This document shows positions 1 to 10,690 of a stretch of DNA of 64,000 bases, one piece after another (position 1 is the first letter of the stretch; every line of letters begins with the position of its first letter). Origin of the DNA: Canna indica (Eukaryota > Streptophyta > Magnoliopsida > Zingiberales > Cannaceae). A program made the translations under genes and the position numbers. Location of the stretch: contig CP136891.1 in NCBI GenBank assembly GCA_034359265.1, positions 52,964,501 through 53,028,500 of the forward strand, written 5' to 3'. The notes beneath the pieces were generated by a model that ran no database searches, had not been told where the DNA came from, and was given only the letters and a program-made list of their open reading frames with translations.

Positions 1-290
1 TTAGAAGCAATTCACATGCTTTTAGCTTATGCAAGCTTTAAAGATTTTAAGCTTTTTCAAATGGATGTGAAAAGTGCATTTTTGAATGACCTTATTAATG
101 AAGAGTTTACGTTGATCAACCCATCGATTTTGAAAGTTTTGAGTTTCCAAACCATATTATGCCTTGTAATGGGGCTTTGTGACTTATCGTTATTTGCCTT
201 TTATAGGCTTACATTGATAGGAAGGAGTATAGTGATAGATGATACTCGATTTTATTGATGAAACTAATTAATAGCACCTTAGTTATTGCC
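1..290 (+). pseudogene. Ty1/copia reverse transcriptase fragment
   Basis: The translation reads LEAIHMLLAYASFKDFKLFQ, MDVKSAFLN and then NEEF. This matches the block of plant copia reverse transcriptases that holds the first catalytic Asp (QMDVKSAFLNG). After about 45 residues the reading turns into unrelated sequence and ends near 258, so the palm with the YVDD motif is missing. The piece is open at the left edge of the window. It is followed directly by retroelement 3' sequence, so pol was shortened by deletion. Host function is not expected. Confidence 0.8.
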
Positions 291-474
291 CTTTTTGATT
301 GATGTCAAAAGGGGGAGAAAAAGCAAGGTCACATGTGTTTTATGATGCATATAGATAGGGGGAGTTATAAGCATGATATGCATATTGATAGGAGGAACAT
401 ATGTCAAGTTGAAAAATAGGTTATGTATGGCTTAACTCAAACTCACAAATGATACTTAGAGTACTTAGAGTTTT
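291..474 (+). repeat. Copia 3' untranslated region with repeated polypurine tracts
   Basis: The stretch carries the phrase ttgatgtcaaaagggggaga and later tagataggggga and tgataggaggaa. The same phrases occur just before the 3' LTRs of the two gag-only elements (22140-22362 and 34150-34361). Multiplied polypurine tracts upstream of the 3' LTR are a described hallmark of Sireviruses within Ty1/copia. The 3' LTR that should follow is absent; a gypsy LTR begins at 475 instead. Confidence 0.65.
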
Positions 475-2133
475 TGTTATGCTCCAAACTCAGGGTCACG
501 TGACCGGCCAGGGTATATGTGTCTATACCCCGCAACCTAACTCATGAACATGCCAACTCATAAAAGATAGCGAAAGAAATAACAGTTTTTATTATAAAAA
601 AGAAACCAAATAGACTTCATTTAAATAATAAAGTTTTAATATAAAAAATTCAAGCGCAGAAACAAACGAATCAAAACTGAAATGAAAGACATGAATGTCC
701 CCAAGCGACTACAACTCAAATCACCAACACGGGTGTATGACAAACTGCCAAAAACTCGACTATGACCCCTAACTAGGATTGCTATGAGATCAATGCGGCT
801 CCTCTGCCCTCCAGCCAAGCCAAGTGCTCTAGCCCACCTCACCGGTCAGGATTTGCATAAAACAAAACAAAACGGCAACGGGTGAGTTCAAAAGAACTCA
901 GTGAGCGGTTGTACCAACCCCCACGAGAAACCAAACACAAATATATAGCATAAAGCAAAACACCTGACTCAAGCAGGAAAGGTCACAAGGGAGTGACTAG
1001 CTAACAGGCAATATGGCCACCACATGCCCGAAGGCATCCAACACCCTAACGGTGAAGTACAACAGGCCTAAGCCTACCATGCCCAAAGGCAACATGACAT
1101 ACACAAGGGTTACTAGGATAATCGAGATTGACCCGTCCAAACTTGCCCCTTTAAGATATCACAGGAATAGTCGGGATTTATCCTGTCCGAACTTACCCCT
1201 TTAAGATATAACAAGAATAATCGGGATTTGCTTGTCCGAAGTTATTCCTTAAAAAAACTCGGGAACAATTGAGATTTTCCCGTCCGAACTTGTTCCATGA
1301 GAAAACACGGGAACAATCTGGATTTGCCCATCCGAACTTGTTCCAAAATGATAACGTAGAAATAATCGGGATTCGCCCATCCGAACTTATTCCTTTAAAT
1401 ATAGAATCTTGGGAACAATAGGGATTTGCCCGTTCGAACTTGTTCCATAGGTTGGGAATTAGCCATCCAACCTTCTGGGCCTAGCCCGCAATCCAACTTC
1501 TAACCGAGCCTCTCCGCCATTCAATAAGATATGGCACAACATGACCTAAGTCAAGTGTCTCGTACGATGTCTTAGGGATCTCTCTATTGGGAAAACTCCA
1601 CAACGCCCAATGCTCGATCCCAACTCCTAGACCTATAATGTCATAAACCCGTGAGGTTTTATTTCATGCATAACATTTATTTGTTGGTTCATAACAGATT
1701 ATGCTTCCCCTTGCATTTTTATATACAATTAAAATTTATCATCACCAAAATTAGGGTTTTGTTTTAGGATTTTATTCTCAGTTTACTTTTGAGCCCCAAA
1801 CTAGTGTATCTAATCCGAATCTGGTTTCTAGAGTGTGTCATATATTTCCAAACTATGTTTTCTGGTCAAAACTATAGGTTACATGACTATATTCAGTAAA
1901 CTATGCACATCATAAACACGATTTCAAAATCAGTCCTGATTCATCAACTCAGCATGAAGTTTTCAGCATAATTGAGTTTCAGCACATTAAGGAATAAAAT
2001 CCGAAAATTCACATAATATAAATCCCTAATTTACCATCACATCAGATTTATAATCATTAAGATAAATCTCATAAAACCATATTTGTTAAACAAGATTAAC
2101 AAGCATCACAATCATCTTTAATCAAGAATCAAC
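475..2133 (-). repeat. Gypsy LTR, subfamily A (left copy)
   Basis: The left end, TGTTATGCTCCAAACTCAGG, aligns with the LTR next to the primer binding site at 10037 (TGTCACGCCTCAAACTCAGG). The two copies stay alike for about 560 bases, including the shared accggccagggtat and cagtgagcggtt segments. The right end is not clear: no CA terminus is visible before the next LTR starts at 2134. It reads best as an LTR oriented on the minus strand, belonging to the same or a closely related chromovirus. Open reading frames inside it are short and chance-like. Confidence 0.6.
1115..1450. repeat. Minisatellite of about 50 bp, about seven units
   Basis: A phrase of the form 'aataatcgggatttgcccg', then 'tccgaacttgttcc', then a short variable AT-rich tail is repeated about seven times with mutations. 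It lies inside the subafamily A LTR. The second copy of that LTR at 10037 breaks off before this position, so the repeat cannot be compared there. Confidence 0.8.
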
Positions 2134-5100
2134 TGTCACACCCAAACTGAGACCGGCCAAGGCCTACATCCTGCCTTGTAGCCTACTGTCTACACTGACA
2201 GAAAGAAAACCAAGACATATCGAATAAAAGAAATCTCAACACACTTTATTAAAAGTTTTCAAAGTCATAATTTTTATGTTTTCCAAAACAAGTAAGAACA
2301 CCAACATCAAAATAACTGAATGTTCAAGTAACAAGTTTTACAACTCTTTTTCAAATACAACTGTCAGTGCAGAAACAAAACAAACACTACTAGACACTGG
2401 TCTAAGACTCATGGACGCCGCTACGAGGTATGGCACCACCTTCCGCCCACCAGTTGCACCATGTCGACAAGCTAAGTCACTACTCATGCTCTGCAAAAAT
2501 AAAGAATAAACTGTGAGTCCACTTGGGACTCAGTGAGTGGCTCTAGTGAACCTCCACATAAGCCTCAGTCATACATATATCATATAAGGCAACAAAATGA
2601 ATGTACAAGGAGGTAAAATATTTCTAATGCGACTACCGACCCCCAATTGGTCAATCTGTACAACTGAATATGATAACCTGCCATCTCGGCCTAACAAGCC
2701 TCCGGCATCCGGCCCTTGGGCCTACTTATGGAATAAATATCTCAGCTACAGTCGTCCCTACCATATCAGGTAGTATCATACTGGCCATCGACCACATCAT
2801 CTCAAGATGTAAGCAAATAATCCCAGGCCGTCGACTAGGATGGTCCACTAGTCTTCAGACACCGTCTGGGGTAAGGATAGCTAGTCCCACCCAACTGGGG
2901 TCCGGCACCTAGTGGGCCCGCTAGCGCACCTCAAGACCCAACACTGGCCGAGCTGAGCATTGGTCATTCCTGACCTCCACACTCCTCGACGGACCATCTC
3001 AAGCACATCACACACAATATCCTAGGGTTTCCATATATACACTTCGGGCCATTGCCCGTATCTGGCCCTAATCCGGGCTACAAGGTCAACAATTTATGCC
3101 GCCCTTTCACAATGTGTACACCTATGAGTTCTAGGTTTCCAAATGTTTATAAGAAGTCCTAGAACTGATATCGTCTCCTAGCTAAGTTATCATATAAGCA
3201 CGAAGGACGTCTCACGACGCCTTACATGTTGTCTACCCTTCTACACTACCTTGGGTGAGGAATTCCTTGTACCAACTTTGGAATTCTGTCCATGAACATT
3301 TTTGGACAGCATGTATAATTTAAAGAAAAATATTCAAATGTTACAACATCTACTATAAATAACCACGATATTCATGCATAACAACTTTACAGTACCTTAG
3401 GAATTAAGCTCAATAAGAAACAATTATCTAACATGGCAAGGTAGTAATGAATTAAAAAATGTAGGAAATACTAAGCATGGTAAACAATTGCAACATTTCA
3501 AAATTTAAAGATCTAATGCTAAAGATGGTCATAAGGCTAGCATTCCTACAATTCAAAATCAATCAATCTACTTGCTATGATTGATGTTCTTCCTAAGTAT
3601 TGTCATACCTACATGTGTGAACCTTATAATCAAGTAAGTTTCCATCTAAAGCTACTCTCTTCTCCCCTCCCTAGTCTTGGCCGAGCCATGAGCAAGGAAA
3701 ACCTTGCTCGGCCATGGCCCTTAAGGTAGGAAAGGGAAAGGAGACTCTAGCTATACCTCTAATTCTTTGATTCCGAATATAACTTAATATCAATGGACTA
3801 TTTTACCCCTTCCCTTACCCTTGGCCGAACCCTCTTCATGAGGTGTAGGGTTCATTAGGCCACATCAAAGAGATCTAGGGAAGACATGCTTCATAACGCG
3901 TGAAATTTACGATTTGAACTACATCAATCATGAACATGAGATCATCTAAGGGCCTTCTTGCCGTCAAGGGAATTGGGGAAAATTTTGGCATGACTTTTCC
4001 CCTTTTCCCATGACTCGGCAGCCCTAGCAATTGAAAAATCGACGAAGAAACAAAGTAATCTGACAAGAAATCGTACAAAACAGCGATTACACGTCGATAA
4101 AACCAAGATCCATCAGAAAGATCGCGAGAAAACTCATCCTATCACAACTAGGGGTTCGGCTACCCGCCTCCCCTATGCTTTCAAATTCTAACCACTCACC
4201 TAGATTGCAGAGAATGAAAGATCGGGTGACAGCGACTTGAAATTTTCCGGCGACGACGCGAAATCCCGAATCGATCCAAGTCCCCCCATTCTCCTAGCTC
4301 TTCTTCCTCTCTCCCTAGGCAGCCTTGTGCGACTCAAAGGATGAGTCTCACGGCTCCAAGATGAGGGGTTTTAATCCATCATCTAGCTTTCCAAAAATAG
4401 CTCATGGACTCACTTGACTCAAACTCGAGACTCGACTAAACCCAAACTCAACTTGGGTTTTGACTCAACTTGGGTTTTGACTCGATTTAACTTGATTTAA
4501 GGTATGATTTCATAAAAGGAAAGTTAATCACCCAAATAGATTCCATGAATCATTAGTCGAGTCATACCTTTTCACTCGAGGCAATCCTGAGGCTCAACTC
4601 GACTACCCCCGGCTCCGGCGCGCTGCATCAAAACAAATTTTTATATTAGGAAAAAAAAATTCGGTTCTTACATCAACTTTTATAATCAAGAATTTATATT
4701 AAGAACCCTCATGCCATGAAGATCAAATCCCATCTTTGAAACACATAACAAATTTTCTAAAATCACAGAGTTAAAATCAAAGCATGCATTAATATTATAG
4801 GCATCCAAATTGATAAACAAATTGAAACATAGATAGCAAGATAAACTATACCCTTCACTTAGGCATTTCATCGAACACCTTGAGGGCACCCTCTTCTTCT
4901 ACCTTGGCCGAGCACCCCTAGGGTATTCCTAGGGCTGCCGAGCCACAAAGGGGAATCCTTGGGTTCCCTCCCACAAGTTGACACAAGATTCGGCGATCAA
5001 AACCCACAATTTGAGGGCGGCGGCTTGGCTTCCAAGGGAGAGGGAGGATGAGAGGGGAAGGAAGGCGGCTAGGCTCTCAGCTTGGCTCCACTCGGCCGCT

Positions 5101-5512
5101 CCAAGAGAAGGGAAAGGGGAGAGGAGCGGCTCCCCTCTCCTACTCAGCTTGTTCGGTTCCAATGGGGAGCCGCAAGCCACAAGGGGGGGATTTATAATCC
5201 CCTCCAAAAGCTTCCTATCCACACCCTAACCCTCACTCACATCAACTCGGATCCGCAACCCGCTAACCCACACTAACCCCATGCTAAATACAAGCATCAC
5301 TTATATGCACACCCATATGCAACAAAATTTAATAACTCAAGCACACACAATAAAATAATTAAATAAATTATCTATGTAGGAAAATAAATCGCATGACTCA
5401 TATTCCTACTTACCCGAGCTCGCAAGCTCGCACCGGACCATGAGTCGACTCGGCTCGACCTAGGCTGACAAACACAAACATTAAGTGAATAAAAAAAATC
5501 TAGGATATTACA
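2134..5512 (-). repeat. Long 3' LTR of gypsy chromovirus, subfamily B
   Basis: Read on the minus strand, the sequence starts TGTAATATCC at 5512, directly after a polypurine tract that follows the chromodomain end of pol. It ends in TGTGACA at 2134 (plus strand TGTCACACCC). The length of about 3.4 kb fits the long LTRs known in the Tekay/Del chromoviruses. A truncated copy of the same LTR lies at 25610-27694. Small frames inside, such as 4929-5222, have no recognisable product and lie in the transcribed part of the LTR. Confidence 0.7.
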
Positions 5513-5530
5513 ATCCTCCCTCCTTAAAGA
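5513..5530 (-). other. Polypurine tract of the gypsy element
   Basis: On the minus strand the run is about 15 bases of A and G (ctttaaggagggaggat), directly upstream of the LTR start TGTAATATCC. This is where plus-strand DNA synthesis of the element would be primed. It fixes the 3' end of the internal region. Confidence 0.7.
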
Positions 5531-5561
5531 AAATTCATCCTCGAATTCCGGAAAAAGAAGA

Positions 5562-8500
5562 TTAAGGACTCACCAGATCATTAAACAATGAAGGATATCG
5601 CTTCCTCATATCCTGCTCCACCTCCCAGATGGCCTCTTGCCCGGAATGGTGCTCCCACCTGACCTTAACCAAAGGAATCTCCTTGGACCTCAATTTTCTG
5701 ATATGCCGATCTAGCACCTCAACTGGTCGCTTCTCATATGAGACTACAGAATCCACCTCCACTGCAGTAGGCTAAATCACATGGGACTCATCCTGAACAT
5801 GCTTCTTCAGCATAGATACATGGAACACTAGATGCACCCGGTCCATACTGGGTGGTAAGGCCAAGTCATATGCCACAGCTCCCCTACGCTTGAGAATAGG
5901 AAACGACCCAATGAACCTAGGGCTTAGCCTTCCTTTCTTACCAAATCTCACCACCCCTTTCATAGGGGATACCTTGAGGAACACCATGTCCCCCTCAGCA
6001 AACTCTACCTCCCTGGCCTTCCTATTAGCATACATCTTCTGGCGACTCTGAGATGCCAACAACCTCTCCCTGATTAGCTTCACCTTTTCTACTGCCTCCT
6101 CAACCAGATCGGATCCCCTCATAACGGAATCCCCTGCCTCAAACTAGCCTACATGCGACCTGCATCGTCGCCCATACAATGCCTCAAAAGGGGCCATCCC
6201 GAAGCTGCTATGATAGTTGTTATTGTAGGCAAACTAAATTAGGGGTAAGTGCCTCTCCCAACTGCCCTCCGAATCTAGGACACATTCTCTCAGCATGTCC
6301 TCCAATGTCTGAATGGTCTGCTTCGATTGACCATCTGTCTGAGGGTGAAATGCTGCTGAACTAAACCTGAGTGCCCAATGCCTCCTGGCATGATTGCTAG
6401 AATCGAGCTGTAAACTGAGTACCCCTATCTGAGATGATCATAACAGGAACACCATGATATGCGACGATCCGATCCAAGAACAACCTCGCATACTGCTCAG
6501 TTGAAAAGGTCATCCTGACTAGTATGAAATGTGACATCTTAGTTAGGCGATCCACCATTACCCAGATAGAATCATTGCCCTTCCCAGACTTCGGCAACCC
6601 CATCACGAAGCCCATTGTTATCTTCTCCCATTTCCACTCTAGTACTTGTAGGTTCTGAAGCAACCCTATTGGCTTTAAATGCTTATCCTTCACCTGCTGA
6701 CACACCAGGCACTTAGATACGAACTCGGCCAGCTCTCTCTTCATGCCTTTCCATAAATAATTATGCCTTAGATCATGGTACATTTTCGTAGCTCTCGGAT
6801 GCATAGTGTATGTGGATCGATGAGCCCTCAGCCTTCACCTGCTGGCACACCAGGCACTTAGACACGAACTCAGCCAGCTCTCTCTTCATGCCTTTCCATA
6901 AATAATTCTGCCTTAGATCGCGGTACATTTTCGTAGCTCTCGGATGCATAGTGTATGTGGATCGATGAGCCATCTCTAGCACCTGCCTGCGAACCTCAGA
7001 CATATCTAGCACCACTATCGTGTTCTTAAACCTCAGAACACCCTCTGAGTCAACACCGAAACCATTATCGGCATCACCTCTCCTGGCCAGATTCTTAGTG
7101 AGTGCACATAAAGCATCCTCCTCCTGCGCTACACGCAGCATGTCGACCAATGTGGACTGTACCCTCAAGTGAGCCACCAACGCACCAGAAGCTGATACTG
7201 ACAAAACTGCCCCGCCATCCAAGCACATAGCCAAATGCTGAGCCAACGGCCTCCTCCTCATTGCAAAATATGCTTGACTGCCCATGGACTTCCTACTCAA
7301 AGCATCAGCCACCACATTAGTCTTTCCCGGATGGTACATGATCGTGTAGTCATAGTCCTTCAAGAGTTCAAGCCATCTTCTCTGCCTCAAGTTCAACTCC
7401 TTCTGGGTGAGCAAATACTGGAGGCTCTTATGATCAGTGTATATCTCGCAAGCCTCGCCATAAAGGTAGTGACACCACAGCTTCAATGTGAACACCATTG
7501 CTGCTAACTCAAGATCATGAGTCGGGTAATTCTTCTCGTGGACCTTCAACTGGCAGGAGGCATAAGCTATCACCCTACCATTTCACATTAACACACAACC
7601 TAGGCCGACCCAGGAGGCTTCACAGTAAACAACAAATCCTCCCGAGTCCAAGGGTACTGCTAGAACTGGTGCCGACGTCAAGCGGTCCTTGAGCTTCAGA
7701 AAGCTCTCCTCGCACTTATTGTCCTATTCGAACTTGACCTTCTTCTTAGTCAGGCGGGTCAATGGCGTTGCAATCCTGGAGAAATTCTCCACAAATTTCC
7801 TGTAATAACCTGCCAACCCCAGGAAGCTGCGAATCTTTGTGACATTAGTCGGCCTATTCCAATTCTGAACTGCTTCTTTCTTTACGGGGTTCACCTTTAC
7901 CCCTTCCCTGGACACCACATGGCCAAGGAACCCTACACTCTCCAGCCAGAACTCGCACTTGGAGAATTTGGCATATAACCTGTGCTCTCAGAGAGTCTCC
8001 AAAACTGCCCTCAAGTGCTCAGCATGCTCCTCCCTGCTCCTGGAATATATCAAGATATCATCAATAAACACTATCACAAACTTATCCAGATATTCCCTGA
8101 ACACTCGGTTCATCAGATCCATGAATGATGCAGGTGCATTAGTCGGCCTAAAGGACATTACCAGGAACTCAAAGTGCTCATACCTCGACCTGAAAGCAGT
8201 CTTAGGGATGTCACTATCCCGAATCCTCAATCTTAGAAAACCACTAAGCTCCCTGAAGTTGATCAAATAAATCATCAATCCTGGGCAGCGGGTACCAATT
8301 CTTTACTGGACCTTACTAAGCTGCCGATAATCAATGCACATCCACATGGATCCATCCTTCTTTTTCACAAAGAGCACTGGAGCACCCCAAGGCGAAATAC
8401 TTGGGCGAATGAAACCCAACTCAAGTAGCTCTTGCAACTGGGATTTCAACTCCCTCAACTCAGCTAGTGCCATTCGATACAACGGGATGGAGATCAACTT

Positions 8501-9110
8501 CACTCCAGGCTGCAAATCAATACAGAACTCAATCTCCTTCTCTGGAGGCAACCCTGGCAACTCCTCTGGGAACACATCAGAGAATCCGCATACCACGGGC
8601 GTCCCCTCGATGTCCCTAGTCGCTCCTCTATCTCCCTCTGTCACAGACACAAAGACCAAGAAGGATAGACAACCGCCTAGAAGTAGTTTCGGAGCCTTGA
8701 GAGCTGAAATTGCCATCAACGAATCTCCCCTTCCCTCACCCTTGAAGGTAAACTGTGGCAATCCGGGCTTACTGAAGGTCACAGTCTTAGCCCTGTAATC
8801 CACTGAGGTGAAGTGGTCCGCCAACCAGTCCATGCCCAAAATCACATCAAGCTCTAGCATCGATAGGAGTGTCAATTTGGCCATCAACACATACCCATAA
8901 ATGACCACCTCGCAGCCTCGAAAGACACCACGATAAAATCAAGAATAGAGGGTTTCCCTGACAACTTAGCAACAAACAATGCAGATACAAAAGAGTGCGT
9001 AGCACTCGGGTCAAACAAGACATATACAATAGCAGACCTATAACAAGGTTACCTGAAAATACTACCCTGAACATCTCAGTGCCCTCTTGGTTCAAAGAAA
9101 ACACCCGTGC
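5562..9110 (-). pseudogene. Ty3/gypsy chromovirus pol remnant (Tekay/Del-like)
   Basis: Reading from 9110 downwards, pieces in several frames give a complete domain order. Protease-like region: 8850-9110, with a frameshift, followed by [10 protein letters not shown]. Reverse transcriptase: LPPEKEIEF, then the catalytic FIDDILIYS near 8070, then [15 protein letters not shown]. RNase [14 protein letters not shown] and ADALSRKS. Integrase zinc region: CLVCQQVK. Integrase core: 6100-6800. C-terminal chromodomain: 5562-5762 (EIPLVKVRW). Stop codons interrupt the core and the region before the chromodomain. In the final integrase motif the usual GQSE reads GQSK, so the third acidic residue is lost. 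The element is dead, and most of gag is missing. Confidence 0.85.
6689..6972 (-). repeat. Tandem duplication of about 142 bp inside integrase
   Basis: Two adjacent near-identical copies begin at about 6689 and 6831 (plus strand cttcacctgctgacacacca and cttcacctgctggcacacca). Each encodes the zinc-binding end of integrase (MHPRATKMY through CLVCQQVK). Family members carry this block once, so the duplication is private to this copy and breaks the reading frame between the zinc domain and the core. Confidence 0.85.
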
Positions 9111-10020
9111 AGCAGGCCTCCCTAAACTAGCGGCTCGCTAGCCTCCGCCTTGAGTCTGACCCCATTGAACTACAAAACCTACTAACATCGGTGCCTTCCC
9201 TCTAGTCTAACCAGACTGCTAACTACTCTACCATGATAATCCTTCCTGAAGTGCTCAACCTGTCCGCACCCAAAACATGCCTCAGAACGAAACCGCTCTG
9301 GGTCTTGCTCAACTCTGATCACACATAATCATGGCCCTTAAGCATAAGGTAGCTCTACACCCATAATTTATATTTCCTGAAATCTAAGGGAAAGATCATC
9401 CAACCAATCCAAAATTTTAGCTATAGAGAAAATTTACCATCAGCCAACCCCTACAGATCCCTTCTGCAGAACTCTATCAACCGGCCCCTAGGATCCCTAG
9501 GGCCGCCCAAACCAAACTGCACCACAAATATTTAAACTAAATACGAGACACAATGAATCATTCAAGATACTAAGCAAACATTGCAAGGATCTCTAATCCA
9601 GGCACCCATACAAAGGTAGCCCCCAAAAATGGTGCACTCTCTAGCATAGGGTCATTCACGGCCTCAAGCTGTGCTACCCTGGGACTGTCCCAGTTCCTCC
9701 TGAACTGGTTGTCTACTTTTACAACCCCGACCCCGCCATTATCCTACACTCTGGACTCGGCCTTGGCCCCACGTGGAGTTACTGCCACTGCCGCTCTATG
9801 CGGCACTAAAAGGCCTCCATCAATTTGGAATCACTAGAAAGAAAACATCACAATTAGACAATTTAATTCACCCTAAACAATTTTTTACAAACTTAACCAG
9901 AAGTCGCGCTGAGGTATAGACTTAGCCCATTGATCTCATAACACAATCCTATCGTATACTGACACACTAGAAAAGCCTTATACGGTAAACAACCCTAGGT
10001 CGTAGTCAGACCGAACCACA
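9111..10020 (-). pseudogene. Gypsy leader and eroded gag
   Basis: Only about 900 bases separate the protease start from the primer binding site, while a chromovirus gag alone usually needs more than 1 kb. No gag reading frame survives. Near 9250-9290 the minus strand still hints at a zinc-knuckle segment (CFGCGQVEHF), so a large part of gag was probably deleted. The rest, 9600-10020, is non-coding leader-like sequence. Confidence 0.5.
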
Positions 10021-10021
10021 T

Positions 10022-10033
10022 GCTCTGATACCA
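10022..10033 (-). promoter_or_regulatory. Primer binding site, initiator tRNA-Met type
   Basis: The minus strand reads TGGTATCAGAGC, the usual plant retrotransposon primer site complementary to the 3' end of initiator methionine tRNA. It lies 3 bases inside the LTR boundary at 10037. It shows that the element is transcribed leftwards and that the LTR to the right is its 5' LTR. Confidence 0.85.
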
Positions 10034-10036
10034 CAT

Positions 10037-10619
10037 TGTCACGCCTCAAACTCAGGGTCACATGACCGGCCAGGGTATACGTGTCTATACCCCGCAGCCT
10101 AACTCATGCACAAGCCAACTCATAAAAGATAGCAGAAGAAATAAAAGTTTTTATTATAAAAGAGAAACCAAACAGACTTCATTTAAACAGTAAAGTTTTA
10201 ATAAAAAAAATCAAGTGCGGAAATAAACAAATCAAAGTCCAATATTTTATTTTAACCAATTAAATTTGAAATGAAAGAGATGAATGTCCCCAAGGGACTA
10301 CAACTCAAATCACCAATACGGGTGCATGACAAACTACCAAAAACTCGACTACGACCTCTAACTAGGACTGCTATGAGATCAATGTGGCTCCTCTGCCCTC
10401 TAGTCGCGCCAAGTGCTCTAGCCCACCTCACCGGTCAGGCTCTGCAAAAAAAAAAAATGACAATGGGTGCATTCGAAAGAACTCAGTGAGCGGTTCTACC
10501 AACCCCCACGAGAAACCAAATACAGTTATATAGCATAAAGTAAAACACCTGACTCAAGCAGGAAAGGTCATAAGGGAGTGACTAGCTAACAGGCCATCTG
10601 GCCACCACATGCCCGAAGG
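10037..10619 (-). repeat. Gypsy 5' LTR, subfamily A, truncated
   Basis: The sequence starts TGTCACGCCTCAAACTCAGG next to the primer binding site and follows the LTR at 475 until the word gcccgaagg at 10619, where similarity stops. At the homologous place the left copy (about 1035) continues. Only about 580 bases remain, so this LTR has lost most of its far end. It differs in sequence from the 3' LTR at 2134-5512, although both share the same TGTCAC and accggcca framework. Confidence 0.7.
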
Positions 10620-10690
10620 TTGAAAACACAGTTATATATCTGAAAAGTTTGAATAAAAAACCAAGATTAAGACCAAGGTTGAAAACCTTA
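10619..10690 (-). repeat. Sliver of copia LTR
   Basis: The plus strand ends in aagattaagaccaaggttga, the reverse complement of the start of the gag-only element LTR (tcaaccttggtcttaatct at 15709). Only about 40 bases match clearly. It marks a breakpoint between the gypsy LTR and the Tat-like remnant. Confidence 0.5.

Noticed and set aside
4929..5229. Overlapping frames of 97 and 83 codons on opposite strands
   Set aside because: They lie inside the 3.4-kb gypsy LTR in GC-rich leader sequence, with no recognisable domain. The opposite-strand overlap is a composition effect.
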